NCBI RefSeq assembly: GCF_014195505.1
Contig: NZ_JACIBV010000001.1
Span: 7,750,001 to 7,814,000 of the forward strand
Reading direction: 5' to 3'
Origin: Nonomuraea dietziae
Lineage (GTDB): Bacteria > Actinomycetota > Actinomycetes > Streptosporangiales > Streptosporangiaceae
Length of the DNA stretch: 64,000 nt
Part shown: piece after piece, positions 24,190-32,579 of the stretch
How the letters are laid out: every line of letters begins with the position of its first letter
Numbering within the stretch: the first letter of the stretch is position 1
The notes under the pieces: model-generated
What the model saw: only the letters and a program-made list of their open reading frames with translations
Told to the model about the DNA's origin: nothing
The model's database searches: none
Program-made: the position numbers and the translations under genes

Positions 24190-24953
24190 GGCGCGCTCTC
24201 GCGCAGCGTGATGACCGTCCACGCGCCGAGGTGGATGCGGTCGCCCCCACGGACCTGCACGGGGATGTTCACCTGGAGGGGCTTGCCGTTGAGCATGGTC
24301 CCGTTGGCCGAGCCCGGGTCGACGAGCGACCACGTGCCGTCCCGCTGCGCCATGAGGACGGCGTGCAGGTGCGAGATCCCCGGGTCGGCGGGCGGTCCGC
24401 CCAGGTCGATCTCGGCGTAGGAGTTGCGGGACCTGCTGCTCCTGCCGATGCGCACCTGCCGTCCGACCAGCGGGAAGGAGCGCTCGGGGCAGTAGGGAGG
24501 GAAGACCACGGCGCCGGCGTCCGGCCCGTCCTGGGCGATGACCTCGTCGTAGTAGGCGCGATCGGCCTCGACCACGGCTTCCCACAGGGCCGGGGCGACG
24601 GGGTCGAGCGGAGGGGCCTCGAAGTCGTGCCCGTCGACCTCGCAGAACCGTCCGGACCGGGGGGTCTGGCAGATCGGGCAGACGTCGGCGGCGGCGTCGG
24701 AGCCCGCGGCGGAGCCGGAGGAACCCGCCCCGCCCGAGCCCGACGTTCCGGAGGAGCCGGCCGCGCCGGAGGGGGCGGGCATCCCCGAGGAGCCCGGGGA
24801 GCCCGGGGAGCCCGGGGAGCCCGGGGAGTCGGTCGATCCTTCGGGCCCGGGGGAGGGGCCGGAGGTGGCGAGGGGCTGGGGCATGGGGGTGCCGCAGACG
24901 TCGCAGTACTCGTCGTCACCCGAGGAGTGCCCCTGAGGGCAGGTCAGCGTCAT
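24186..24953 (-). CDS. FHA domain protein with zinc ribbons
   Basis: A 255-residue cytoplasmic protein. The N-terminal zinc ribbon has CPQGH and YCDVCG; a Gly/Ser/Pro linker with a SPG repeat follows; a second ribbon-like unit has CPICQ and FCEVDG. The C-terminal FHA domain (about 165-250) has the phosphothreonine-binding residues in VRIGRSSRSRNSY, PGISHLHAVL and DPGSANGTMLNG. FHA domains read phosphothreonine made by Ser/Thr kinases. In the mycobacterial counterpart the PknG substrate GarA is also a small FHA protein. This one is larger and lacks an obvious N-terminal GarA-type TT phosphosite. The start lies one nt after the VWA stop, and the stop overlaps glnX. Confidence 0.9.
   Translation of the reverse strand: MTLTCPQGHSSGDDEYCDVCGTPMPQPLATSGPSPGPEGSTDSPGSPGSPGSPGSSGMPAPSGAAGSSGTSGSGGAGSSGSAAGSDAAADVCPICQTPRSGRFCEVDGHDFEAPPLDPVAPALWEAVVEADRAYYDEVIAQDGPDAGAVVFPPYCPERSFPLVGRQVRIGRSSRSRNSYAEIDLGGPPADPGISHLHAVLMAQRDGTWSLVDPGSANGTMLNGKPLQVNIPVQVRGGDRIHLGAWTVITLRESAP
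24790..24825 (-). repeat. 4 x 9-bp tandem repeat in the FHA gene linker
   Basis: Four units of GAGCCCGGG on the plus strand, read on the minus strand as GSP repeats of the linker between the two zinc ribbons. The unit is in phase, so copy-number change alters only linker length. Confidence 0.9.
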
Positions 24954-24954
24954 C

Positions 24955-26217
24955 TCAGCCCTCCTGCCGCAGCTGGCTCGTCCGGGTCGACCCGGTGTCC
25001 AGCTCGATCTCGTCGGCCCTCTCCACGTTCCTGCGCAGCCGCGCCGTGCCCGTGCCCGGGTCGATCTCCACCACCTTCTCCAGCAGCCTGGCGGTGTCCT
25101 CGCGCCCCGAGGAGTCCGCCAGCTGCTTGGCCTTGGCCAGGCGGGCGGTCGCCGTCGCGGTGTCTCCCGCCGCCCTCGCGCTCAGCCCCTCCTGGATCAG
25201 CTCGTGCAGCTCGGCCTGGCCGGTGTAGTGCGCGACCTTCCTGTTGATGCGCGTCGAGAGGGCGAGGTCCTCGGTCCAGTGCGCCAGGACGTTGCCGCTG
25301 GCGTGGACGTCACCGGTGTCCGGCCGTACGAGCTTGACCCACGCCGCTCTGATCTCCTGACCCGGCGCGGCGGTGGGCACCTCGACGCACAGGTGGTACT
25401 CCCGCTCCTCCGCGCCCCACGACCCTGTCGGGTAGTCGCCCGTCAGCGGGTTGAACGGGGTGCGCTTGCCGCTCAGGTCGAGCAGCGTGGGGGAGACCTG
25501 CCGGATGTACTTCAGCGTGGCGTCCTTCGGGATCCAGACCCGCAGCGCCAGCTCGGCGACGGTCTTGCCCATCGACGCCTCGGTGATCCTGGTGAAGAAC
25601 TCCGCCAGGTCCTTCTGGTCACGCACGAAGTCGAAGGCGCCTAGCAGCGCGTTGGAGACCTTGCGCAGTTCGTCGGGCACCCAGTCGTCGCCGACGCCGA
25701 GGCTGTCACAGACGAACCTGCCCTCGCACTTCTTCAGCGCCCTGGCGAACGCCTCCTCGCCCTCGTTGTTCTGGCCGTCGGTCATGAGCAGCGCGTGCCT
25801 GATCGCGCCCGGCCTGCTCTCCAGCAGGTCGCAGGCCAGCAGCAGCCACTGTCCTATCGAGGTGCCGCCGTTGGCGTCGAGGGAGTCGATGGCCTTCTTG
25901 GCGTTGTCCCTGGTGCTCTGGCCGGCTTTGGCCAGCTTCCGTCCCCTCGGGTAGACCATGCGCGCCGAGGTGTCGCCCGCGATCACCGCGAACTCCACGC
26001 CCTCGCGCAGGGCGTCCACGGCGGCCTTCGCCGCCTGCCTGGCCTCCCTGATCTTGCCGCCGGTCATCGACCCCGAGGTGTCAATGATGATCACTTCGGC
26101 GGCCTCCGTGGGCGGCGCCTGCGCCACCGTGCCCGTGACCGTCAGGATGGCGTGCACCTCCCTGCCCCCGAGTGGCAGGTACTTGTGCTGGTCCACCTGC
26201 AGGGTGAAATCACTCAT
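24955..26217 (-). CDS. VWA domain protein of the PknG operon
   Basis: A 420-residue protein without signal or membrane helix. A beta-rich N-terminus is followed by a VWA domain starting EVIIIDTSGSMTGGK (MIDAS DxSxS), with later metal residues in NGGTSIGQW and LLMTDGQNNEGEE. The C-terminal part has a beta domain (EREYHLCVEVPT) and a helical tail (about 350-420) with AKAKQLADSSGRED. VWA proteins with an intact MIDAS bind partner proteins through a metal ion. The TGATG overlap with the upstream phosphatase stop and the 1-nt gap to the FHA gene show coupled synthesis. Its partner is probably encoded in the operon; that is inference. Confidence 0.88.
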   Translation of the reverse strand: MSDFTLQVDQHKYLPLGGREVHAILTVTGTVAQAPPTEAAEVIIIDTSGSMTGGKIREARQAAKAAVDALREGVEFAVIAGDTSARMVYPRGRKLAKAGQSTRDNAKKAIDSLDANGGTSIGQWLLLACDLLESRPGAIRHALLMTDGQNNEGEEAFARALKKCEGRFVCDSLGVGDDWVPDELRKVSNALLGAFDFVRDQKDLAEFFTRITEASMGKTVAELALRVWIPKDATLKYIRQVSPTLLDLSGKRTPFNPLTGDYPTGSWGAEEREYHLCVEVPTAAPGQEIRAAWVKLVRPDTGDVHASGNVLAHWTEDLALSTRINRKVAHYTGQAELHELIQEGLSARAAGDTATATARLAKAKQLADSSGREDTARLLEKVVEIDPGTGTARLRRNVERADEIELDTGSTRTSQLRQEG

Positions 26218-27062
26218 CACGCTCTCCTGACCGGTATCAGTACGACAGTGACGTTGTCGCGCCCGCCCGAGGCGAGCGCGTGGTCGACCAGCGCCCGCGT
26301 CCCCTCCAGAGGGACGGCGGCGCGGAAGGTGACGGGTTCGTCGAGGTAGCCCCAGAGCCCGTCGGTGCACACCATGAGCAGCCCGGGGGAGTCGGGCACG
26401 AAGCCCAGCGCCCTGCAGCCGGTGTCTCTGGCGTCGGCGCCCAGCCAGGCGGTCAGCACGCCGGCCGAGGCGACGTCGTCGTCGGTCAGCAGGACGGCCG
26501 GCCCGTCGTCGGGCAGCCAGTAGGCGCGGCTGTCGCCGACCCAGCCGACGGTGACCAGGTCGGGCCCCGCGACCGCCGACACGTAGGTGCAGGCGGGGGC
26601 GTCGTCGAGGGAGGTGGCGAGGGAGGCGACGGCCAGGGCGGCGCGCGCGCAGGCGGCCCTGGTGGCGCTCTCCTGGGTGGAGCCCGCCTTGAGCTCCTCG
26701 GCCAGGATCGTCACGCCGGTCTGCGCGGCCAGCGTCGAGGCGGACTCGGGGCGAGGCGACTGCGTCACGCCGTCGCAGACCACCGCCAGCTGGAGCCCTT
26801 CGGCCTCGCCCAGCGCCATCGCGTCCTGGTTGTGGCTGTGTCGCAGACCCCTGTCGCTGGCCCCCGCCATGCCCGAGTCGAGCACCAGCTCCACGTGGTC
26901 GGAGGCGGCGGGCGCGCGACGGCCGCACTGGGCGCAGTAGCCCTCCTCGAAGTCGCCGCCGCAGGCCGTGCAGGCGGGTAAGGCCTCCTCGAGGCGGATG
27001 CCGCACTGCTCGCAGAAGGCGTGGCCCTGCAGGGCCGAGGCCCCGCACGCCGGGCACTTCAC
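26217..27062 (-). CDS. PP2C-family Ser/Thr phosphatase with double zinc ribbon
   Basis: A 281-residue protein starting at GTG 27062, which overlaps the pknG stop as GTGA. Two N-terminal zinc ribbons (CPACG...CEQCG and CTACGG...CAQCG) precede a PP2C domain. Metal-binding motifs are DRGLRHSHNQDAM, VVCDGVTQSP, VGWVGDSRAYW, MVCTDGLWGY and GGRDNVTVVLI. PP2C enzymes remove phosphate from Ser/Thr, so this is the likely antagonist of the neighbouring PknG kinase. No membrane segment is seen. The ribbons resemble those of PknG and the FHA protein, which suggests that all three meet the same partner or surface. Confidence 0.92.
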   Translation of the reverse strand: MKCPACGASALQGHAFCEQCGIRLEEALPACTACGGDFEEGYCAQCGRRAPAASDHVELVLDSGMAGASDRGLRHSHNQDAMALGEAEGLQLAVVCDGVTQSPRPESASTLAAQTGVTILAEELKAGSTQESATRAACARAALAVASLATSLDDAPACTYVSAVAGPDLVTVGWVGDSRAYWLPDDGPAVLLTDDDVASAGVLTAWLGADARDTGCRALGFVPDSPGLLMVCTDGLWGYLDEPVTFRAAVPLEGTRALVDHALASGGRDNVTVVLIPVRRA

Positions 27063-29212
27063 AGCCACGTCCTCGGCCGGACCGCGTTGGCGCGATCGAC
27101 GAGCGCGTGCCGTTCCGCTCGGGTGGGCGCGGCTCTGGCCAGCTCCCTGTAGACCGACTCCAGCCTGGTCCGCACGCCGTGGCCGGTGAGCGGCGCCCCG
27201 AGCAGGACCGTGGAGGGGGAGGGCGGTGAGGGCGGCGCGGCGATCCAGGCCAGCGCGGCCTCCAGCAGCTCGGCGGCCAGCTCGCCGCGGCGCCTGCCGT
27301 CCAGCTGCTTGAGCCGGTCGAGGCGCTCGCCGGCGGCCACCAGCTCCGCCTGCCCGACCTGGGCGGCGGGACGTCTGGCGGTCACCGCGACCAGCGCCGC
27401 CTGCGCGGCCACGTACTGGCTCGCGGAGGCGGGCACCTGGCCGAGCGCGGCCGCGGCCCCCTGGTGGTCGCCCGCGCTCAGCCGGGCCCTGGCCAGCCCG
27501 AACGCGGCGCTGACGTAGCTGTGGTCGGTCCGCCACACCGTCTCGTACCAGCGGGCGGCGCCCGCGTGGTCGCCCGCGGCCTCGTGCGCGAACCCCAGCG
27601 CCACCTTCACCGCGGGTTCGCCGGGCAGCAGGCCGAAACACCTGTCGAACAGCTTCGTGTCGGGCTTGCCCGTGGCCAGCGCGCGCACGCCCTGGTACCA
27701 GGTCACCCGCCACTCGCCCGGCAGTTCGCGTTCGGCCTCCTCGAGCGCGCTGTCGCCGAGATCGTGCTCGGCCGCGACCCTCGCCCTGGTCAGCAGCGTC
27801 TCGGCGGTGACGGGCAGCGCCGCCGCGCCGGCCAGCAGGTCGTGCGGATCGAGCGCGATCAGTCCTGAGAGCGCGCCCGCCGCGGGATCGGCGGGATCCA
27901 TGAGCGGGACGGGCAGCGCCGCCACCGCCGCCGCCGGGTTCAGCGGCTCGAAGACCTCCGTGACCCCTTCCCCGACCCGCTCGGGGCCGAAGACGCCCGA
28001 CTGCCCCGGGTAGGGCATGCCGTCCTCGGCCGCGCGGACCTCCCTCAGCACGCCCGTGAGCTGCTCGGCCATCTCCGCCGCGTCGGCGAAGCGCCGGTCG
28101 GGATCGGGATGGGTGGCGCGCAGGAGGAAGCGGTGGAAGGACTCGTTGCCCCACGCCTCGGGTCCGGGCAACGGCGTCTCCACGCCGCCGCGCGCGGGAC
28201 TGAAGGGATGGCTCAGCACGGCCAGCGTCCGCGCCACGGTGTAGAGGTCGGAGGCGATCGAGGGTCCCCGTGAGGAGATCTCGGGAGCGTGGTAGCCGGC
28301 CGTGACGTAGGAGCTGCCCAGGCCGGCTCCGATGCGCTGGACCGCGCCCAGGTCGATGAGCTTGAGCTGCTGCCCGACCTGGATGACGTTGGCAGGCTTG
28401 AGGTCGCAGTAGACCAGCCCGCTCTCGTGCAGGTAGTCGAAGGCCTTGAGGATCTCCAGCGCGTAGGCGATCGTCTGGCGCAGCGGCAGCGCGTGCCCGT
28501 CGCGCAGGCGCTGCCTGAGCAGGTCCTGCAGGGACGGCCCGCCGACGTACTCCATGACGATGTAGCCGGCGCCCTCGTGCCGCTGGAAGTTGAAGATCTT
28601 GACGATGTTGGGGTGGTCGACGGTGGTGAGGAATTTGCGCTCGGCCTCCGCCGCGGCCAGCGCCTCGGCGTCGGCGGCGTTCAGCAGGCCCTTCAGCACC
28701 ACCCACCGGCCGTCGAGGTTCTCGTCGGAGGCCAGGTAGACCCAGCCGAGGCCGCCGTGCGCCAGGCAGCCGAGCACCTTGTACTGCCCCGCCACCATCG
28801 CGCCGGGCGCGAGCTTGGGCGTGAAGCTGTAGGGCGTGCCGTCGTGCGGGCAGAACCCCTCGGTACGGCCCGGCACCCCCTCGCGGCTGCGTCCCACGGG
28901 CTTGCCGCAGGAGGAGCAGTACCGCCGGTCCTCGGGGACCTCGGGGTTGTCCATGATCGCGTCGGCGGGGTCGCGGTACGGCGTCGGCGGCACGTCCACC
29001 AGGCCGTGGCCGAGCATGCCCCTGGACCGCCTGCCCGACGACGGCCTGGAACCGCTCGGAGCGGTCATCGCGGCGCTCGGCCCGCCCGTCGGCAGGCCCG
29101 AGGAGCCGGCGCCCACCGAAGCCGCGACCGGCGGGCTCTCCGGGTGGCCGCACAGGTCGCAGTAGCCGTCCTCGATCGTTCCCGCGCAGCCCTGCTGCGT
29201 GCACGTCGTCAT
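27059..29212 (-). CDS. pknG: PknG-type soluble Ser/Thr protein kinase with TPR region
   Basis: A 717-residue kinase with the architecture of mycobacterial PknG. The N-terminus has an extra zinc ribbon (CTQQGC...YCDLCGH), then a disordered stretch, then the rubredoxin-like unit YCSSCGKPVG and FCPHDGTPYSF, in which the fourth usual cysteine is replaced. The kinase domain starts AGQYKVLGCLAHGGLGWVYL, has the lysine in VVLKGLL, the catalytic loop YCDLKPANV and DLG in place of DFG, as in PknG. The C-terminal 330 residues are TPR-like helices. Known PknG phosphorylates GarA-type FHA proteins and so controls 2-oxoglutarate metabolism. ATG 29212 overlaps the upstream stop. Confidence 0.95.
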   Translation of the reverse strand: MTTCTQQGCAGTIEDGYCDLCGHPESPPVAASVGAGSSGLPTGGPSAAMTAPSGSRPSSGRRSRGMLGHGLVDVPPTPYRDPADAIMDNPEVPEDRRYCSSCGKPVGRSREGVPGRTEGFCPHDGTPYSFTPKLAPGAMVAGQYKVLGCLAHGGLGWVYLASDENLDGRWVVLKGLLNAADAEALAAAEAERKFLTTVDHPNIVKIFNFQRHEGAGYIVMEYVGGPSLQDLLRQRLRDGHALPLRQTIAYALEILKAFDYLHESGLVYCDLKPANVIQVGQQLKLIDLGAVQRIGAGLGSSYVTAGYHAPEISSRGPSIASDLYTVARTLAVLSHPFSPARGGVETPLPGPEAWGNESFHRFLLRATHPDPDRRFADAAEMAEQLTGVLREVRAAEDGMPYPGQSGVFGPERVGEGVTEVFEPLNPAAAVAALPVPLMDPADPAAGALSGLIALDPHDLLAGAAALPVTAETLLTRARVAAEHDLGDSALEEAERELPGEWRVTWYQGVRALATGKPDTKLFDRCFGLLPGEPAVKVALGFAHEAAGDHAGAARWYETVWRTDHSYVSAAFGLARARLSAGDHQGAAAALGQVPASASQYVAAQAALVAVTARRPAAQVGQAELVAAGERLDRLKQLDGRRRGELAAELLEAALAWIAAPPSPPSPSTVLLGAPLTGHGVRTRLESVYRELARAAPTRAERHALVDRANAVRPRTWL

Positions 29213-30414
29213 CGGGGCCCTCCGTGGATCGCGTCCTGGTAGTGCTCCACCGCTTCCGCCGCCTGGTTGAGGTCGCAGGGGGCGGTCCACAGCAGCTGTC
29301 TGGCCCGCGTGAAGCGGCCGGCGGCGTCAGGGTCCTCCGCCAGTCCGACGCGGATCGCCTTGGACTGCGTGGCCATCAGCCTGCCGCGCAGTTCGTCCCT
29401 TCGGGCCATCAGGCCGAGCAGGGCCGAGGTCGTGGCGCGCGCCTTTCGCAGCGCGTCATCGGCGGCCCGCTCCACCGTGGCGAGGCGTCTTGCCCGCTCC
29501 ACCCAGCCGGCCCCTGGCGCCGCGCCCGGCGGGTCGAGGGCGGCGCTGTCACCGGCGAGGCGGTCGGCGGTGGCGCGCGGCGCGGTGGAGGGAGGTAAGA
29601 GGATCTTGGCGGCGACCACCGTGTGGGTCCTTCGCGCCTCTGCCTCGGCGTCGCGGACGCTGCCGACCAGCTCGAGGAGGGCGGCGTGCCGCGGGGCGTA
29701 CGAGCGTCTGAGGGTGTCGGCGCGGGCCAGATCGGCCAGCAGCGAGTCGAGCGTGGCGCAGAGCCTGTCGAGGGCGGACGCCGCCGACGCGGAGTCGAGG
29801 GGGTCGGACGTGACGGCCGAGCGGAGGCGGTCGAGCTCGGCCTGGTGCCGTGTCCCCGAGGGGTTCTCCCCGAGGTCGGCGCTAAGTCGTGCGATCTCCC
29901 GCTGGGAGGCGGCCGCCGACTCCAGCCGGGGAAGCAGCGCGGTCCAGGCGGTGTCGATCTCCGTCAGCGTGCGGCCGACGGCGCCGAAGGCCTGGTCCAT
30001 CCTGGCGACGGTCTCGTCCAGGCTGAGCGCCTCGTCCCGCTCGGGGCGTAACGAACGCTGCTCCACCGGCTTGGCCTCGGCCGCCAGCCGTACGGAGGGG
30101 CCCGCGAGCAGGAAGGTCAGCTCCTCGAGCTCGGCCTGGCCCGGACGGGGTCTTCGGGCCCTGACCTTCTCGGCCTGGCGCAGCACGGCCCTGTAGGCGT
30201 CGTAGAGCGACCACATCAGCGCCATGGCCTGCTGGGCCGAACTCCACGCGGCGAGGGTCCTCCCGCGTAACGCGGCCCCCTTGAGCAGCTGGTAGGAGGT
30301 GTGCGACTCGAGGTCGAGCAGGTCGCCGGAGATCCGGTCCCGCTCCTCGACACGCGTGCGCAGCGCGTGGTCGGCGCCTTCACGACTCATCGGCGGTCCG
30401 GCTGGTTGCGTCAA
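29209..30414 (-). CDS. Coiled-coil protein, first gene of the PknG operon
   Basis: A 401-residue, almost wholly helical, Ala/Arg/Glu-rich protein without signal peptide, membrane helix or cysteine motif. Long stretches such as IDTAWTALLPRLESAAASQR and RLATVERAADDALRKARAT are probably coiled coils. I know no function for the family. It overlaps pknG by ATGA and begins the operon. The start is TTG 30414 with GGGGGAG three nt upstream; ATG 30390 would remove eight residues. A scaffold role for the kinase complex is a guess from position. Confidence 0.75.
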   Translation of the reverse strand: MTQPAGPPMSREGADHALRTRVEERDRISGDLLDLESHTSYQLLKGAALRGRTLAAWSSAQQAMALMWSLYDAYRAVLRQAEKVRARRPRPGQAELEELTFLLAGPSVRLAAEAKPVEQRSLRPERDEALSLDETVARMDQAFGAVGRTLTEIDTAWTALLPRLESAAASQREIARLSADLGENPSGTRHQAELDRLRSAVTSDPLDSASAASALDRLCATLDSLLADLARADTLRRSYAPRHAALLELVGSVRDAEAEARRTHTVVAAKILLPPSTAPRATADRLAGDSAALDPPGAAPGAGWVERARRLATVERAADDALRKARATTSALLGLMARRDELRGRLMATQSKAIRVGLAEDPDAAGRFTRARQLLWTAPCDLNQAAEAVEHYQDAIHGGPR

Positions 30415-30476
30415 CGTCTCCCCCGTCGAATGGAAACCCCCGAACCCTCATTTACCGGGTCAACGTCGCACATGTC

Positions 30477-30510
30477 CAGGGAGGTTCCTGACCCTGAGAG
30501 GGTCTCCCTG
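30477..30510. other. Nested inverted repeat before the 57-aa membrane protein gene
   Basis: An inner perfect hairpin GACCCT-GAG-AGGGTC (30490-30504) lies inside weaker outer arms CAGGGA and TCCCTG (30477-30482 and 30505-30510). It sits between the divergent PknG operon and the 57-aa gene, so it may be an operator or a 5' RNA structure. Confidence 0.4.
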
Positions 30511-30561
30511 ACTTCTCCCTGATCCAGGGCCGCGGCCATGTCGCGCGGCGCCCCGCGACCC

Positions 30562-30567
30562 TAGCGT
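30562..30567 (+). promoter_or_regulatory. -10 hexamer TAGCGT before the 57-aa membrane protein
   Basis: TAGCGT ends seven nt before ATG 30575, which points to a leaderless or nearly leaderless transcript. The intervening GGGGGAC could also act as a weak Shine-Dalgarno. Confidence 0.4.
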
Positions 30568-30574
30568 GGGGGAC

Positions 30575-30748
30575 ATGGCACGCATCCTCTTCATCGCCGC
30601 TCTGGTCGTCGTCGGTCTCATGCTCCTCGGCCCGCTCCTGGGCTTCGCATTCCAGCTCCTGAAGTGGGCGCTCATCATCGGTGGCGTCGCTCTCGCGGTG
30701 ACGTTCGTCGCCAAGTGGGTCAAGTCCGAGGAGCGCAGGGGTTCATAG
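30575..30748 (+). CDS. Small membrane protein, 57 residues
   Basis: Starts MARILFIAALVVVGLMLLG and continues GFAFQLLKWALIIGGVALAV, giving two closely spaced membrane helices (about 3-20 and 25-46), and a basic tail KWVKSEERRGS. No function is known. It is followed 37 nt later by the glycosidase gene on the same strand, which has its own putative -10 box. A GTG at 30566 would add three residues. Confidence 0.7.
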   Translation: MARILFIAALVVVGLMLLGPLLGFAFQLLKWALIIGGVALAVTFVAKWVKSEERRGS

Positions 30749-30773
30749 TCTGGTCAGATAGGACAGCCCGGCG

Positions 30774-30779
30774 CATAGT
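30774..30779 (+). promoter_or_regulatory. -10-like hexamer CATAGT before the glycosidase gene
   Basis: CATAGT ends six nt before ATG 30786. No Shine-Dalgarno is visible. Confidence 0.35.
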
Positions 30780-30785
30780 GGGCAG

Positions 30786-32063
30786 ATGGAAGCGCGGCCC
30801 GCAGTCGATGACGCCGCGCTCGGGCGCGAGGCCCTGCACGTGCTCGAGGCGAACTGGATGGGGTCGGCCACCGTGCCCGCGCCAGGTCTCTACCCGCACC
30901 AGTGGAGCTGGGACTCCGCCTTCGTCGCCATCGGCCTGGCCAGGCACCTGCCGGGCAGGGGGATGGCCGAGCTGGACGGCCTGTTCCAGGGCCAGTGGGC
31001 GACGGGGATGATCCCGCACATCGTCTTCCACACCTCCGAGGCGTACTTCCCCGGCCCCTCGGTCTGGCGCTCCTCGGAGCACGCCGACGCCCCTCCTGCC
31101 ATCCTCACCTCGGGACTGACCACGCCGCCGCTGCACGCCCTGGCCGTGTGGCGGCTGTGGCGTCACACGGCCGACGTGGGGTACGTCCGGCGGGTCTTCC
31201 CCGCGCTCGCCGCCCAGCACGCCTACCTCGCCACCGCCCGCGACCTGGGCGGCGGCGGGCTGGCCGCGATCGTCCACCCGTGGGAGTCGGGTATGGACGA
31301 CAGCCCGGCGTGGGACGAGCCGCTGGCCGCGCTCCCCGAGATCAGGTACGGCTACCGCACCCCCGGCCTCGACGAGCGCCACCCCGCCAGTGACCACGAC
31401 CGCTACGTGTGGCTCGCCCTGCGCTACCGCGACGCCGGCTACCGCCCGGAGTACCTGCGCGACGAGCACCCCTTCGCCGTCGAGGACCCCCTGTTCAACG
31501 GCGTGTGGCTGGCCTCGTGCCAGGCGCTGGCGGCCCTGGCCCCCGTGGCGGGCTTCGACCCCGCGCCGCACGCCGAGCAGGCCGCCGTGATCAGAGCCGC
31601 GCTGATGGAGCGGCTGTGGGACGGCTGCTTCCACGCCCGCGACCTGCGCACGAACCGGCTCATCCCGGTCACGACCGTCGCCGCCTTCGGCCCGCTGCTC
31701 GACCCCGAGCTGCCCCGCCACGCCGTCACCGCCCTGGTGGAGATCCTGGAGTCGGCCCGCTTCATGGGCGCCACCGGCTACCCCGTGCCCAGCTGCGAGA
31801 TCAGGGCGCCGCAGTTCGACCGCACCCGCTACTGGCGCGGCCCCTCGTGGGTCAACACCAACTGGCTGCTGCGCCGCGCCGCCGCCGTCCACGACCTGCC
31901 CCACCTGGTGCAACTGCTCACCTCGAGCACCCTGAGGCTGGTACGGCAGGCAGGCTTCCGCGAGTGCTTCGACCCCTTCGACGGCAGCGGCAGAGGGTGC
32001 AGGGACTTCTCCTGGAGTGCGGCGCTCACCCTGGATCTGCTCGCCGATACCTTGGCTGCATGA
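30786..32063 (+). CDS. (alpha/alpha)6-barrel glycosidase, GH63-like / glucosylglycerate hydrolase type
   Basis: A 425-residue cytoplasmic protein. The segment LYPHQWSWDSAFVAIGLARH and then GMIPHIVFH are typical of the GH63-related (alpha/alpha)6 barrel found in mannosylglycerate and glucosylglycerate hydrolases. The acidic WDSAF aspartate, the WESGMDDSPAWDE segment and WRGPSWVNTNWLL line the pocket in that family. Such enzymes recycle the compatible solute glucosylglycerate during recovery from nitrogen or salt stress. No synthesis genes (gpgS/gpgP) are nearby, so the substrate is inferred from family resemblance only. The stop overlaps the next start as ATGA. Confidence 0.75.
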   Translation: MEARPAVDDAALGREALHVLEANWMGSATVPAPGLYPHQWSWDSAFVAIGLARHLPGRGMAELDGLFQGQWATGMIPHIVFHTSEAYFPGPSVWRSSEHADAPPAILTSGLTTPPLHALAVWRLWRHTADVGYVRRVFPALAAQHAYLATARDLGGGGLAAIVHPWESGMDDSPAWDEPLAALPEIRYGYRTPGLDERHPASDHDRYVWLALRYRDAGYRPEYLRDEHPFAVEDPLFNGVWLASCQALAALAPVAGFDPAPHAEQAAVIRAALMERLWDGCFHARDLRTNRLIPVTTVAAFGPLLDPELPRHAVTALVEILESARFMGATGYPVPSCEIRAPQFDRTRYWRGPSWVNTNWLLRRAAAVHDLPHLVQLLTSSTLRLVRQAGFRECFDPFDGSGRGCRDFSWSAALTLDLLADTLAA

Positions 32064-32533
32064 GCATCTTCCGCCGCCTGCCCTCCGACGTCCGCAAGGG
32101 TCTCGCCACCTCGAGGGGGGAGCGGGTGCTGACCTTCGCCGAGGCCGCCGACGGCTACGTGGTCGCCACCGACCAGGCGCTCTTCCTCCCGGACGGCACG
32201 CGCGTGCCGTGGGAGCAGGTGGAGCAGGCCGGATGGGACGACGAGGGGCTCAGACTCACCACCTCGGAGGGGCGGCGCCTGTCGGCCAGGGTCGCCTCGC
32301 CCCACCGCCTGCCAGAGGCGGTACGCGAGCGCGTCAACTCCACGATCGTGGTCAACAAGTACGTCGAGCTGCCGGGCAGGGGAGGCGTGCGCCTCGTGGC
32401 CCGCAGAGCGCCCGGCGCCGACACCTTCACCTGGAGCTTCCACTTCGACGAGGGCCTCGACCCCGAGGACCCGGGCCTGCGCGCCCAGGCCGAGCAGGCG
32501 CTCGAGGGCCTGCGAAGGAGCATGGGCGTGTGA
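32060..32533 (+). CDS. Conserved hypothetical protein, 157 residues
   Basis: Coupled to the glycosidase gene by ATGA. The protein is soluble and beta-rich at the start (GERVLTFAEAADGYVVATDQ, LFLPDGTRVPWEQVEQAGWD), like a PH-type or photosystem-barrel-type fold, and ends in a helix (AQAEQALEGLRRSMGV). It has no catalytic motif I recognise. A hairpin terminator follows directly. Confidence 0.75.
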   Translation: MSIFRRLPSDVRKGLATSRGERVLTFAEAADGYVVATDQALFLPDGTRVPWEQVEQAGWDDEGLRLTTSEGRRLSARVASPHRLPEAVRERVNSTIVVNKYVELPGRGGVRLVARRAPGADTFTWSFHFDEGLDPEDPGLRAQAEQALEGLRRSMGV

Positions 32534-32569
32534 AAGGAGGCCCGGACTCCTCCGGACCCCCTTCCACAC
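32528..32569. terminator. Imperfect hairpin between convergent genes
   Basis: Arms 32528-32546 and 32551-32569 pair over 19 bp with a few mismatches or G-U pairs (GTGTGAAAGG opposite CCTTCCACAC) around the loop CTCC. It lies between the stop of the 157-aa gene and the end of the convergent YtxH-like gene, so it can work for both. Confidence 0.65.
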
Positions 32570-32579
32570 ACGATCCCGC

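Noticed and set aside
26217..29204. Apparent 995-residue minus-strand protein ending in the PP2C domain
   Set aside because: Its first 700 residues are a low-complexity shadow of pknG. The GTG at 27062 overlapping the pknG stop is the true phosphatase start.
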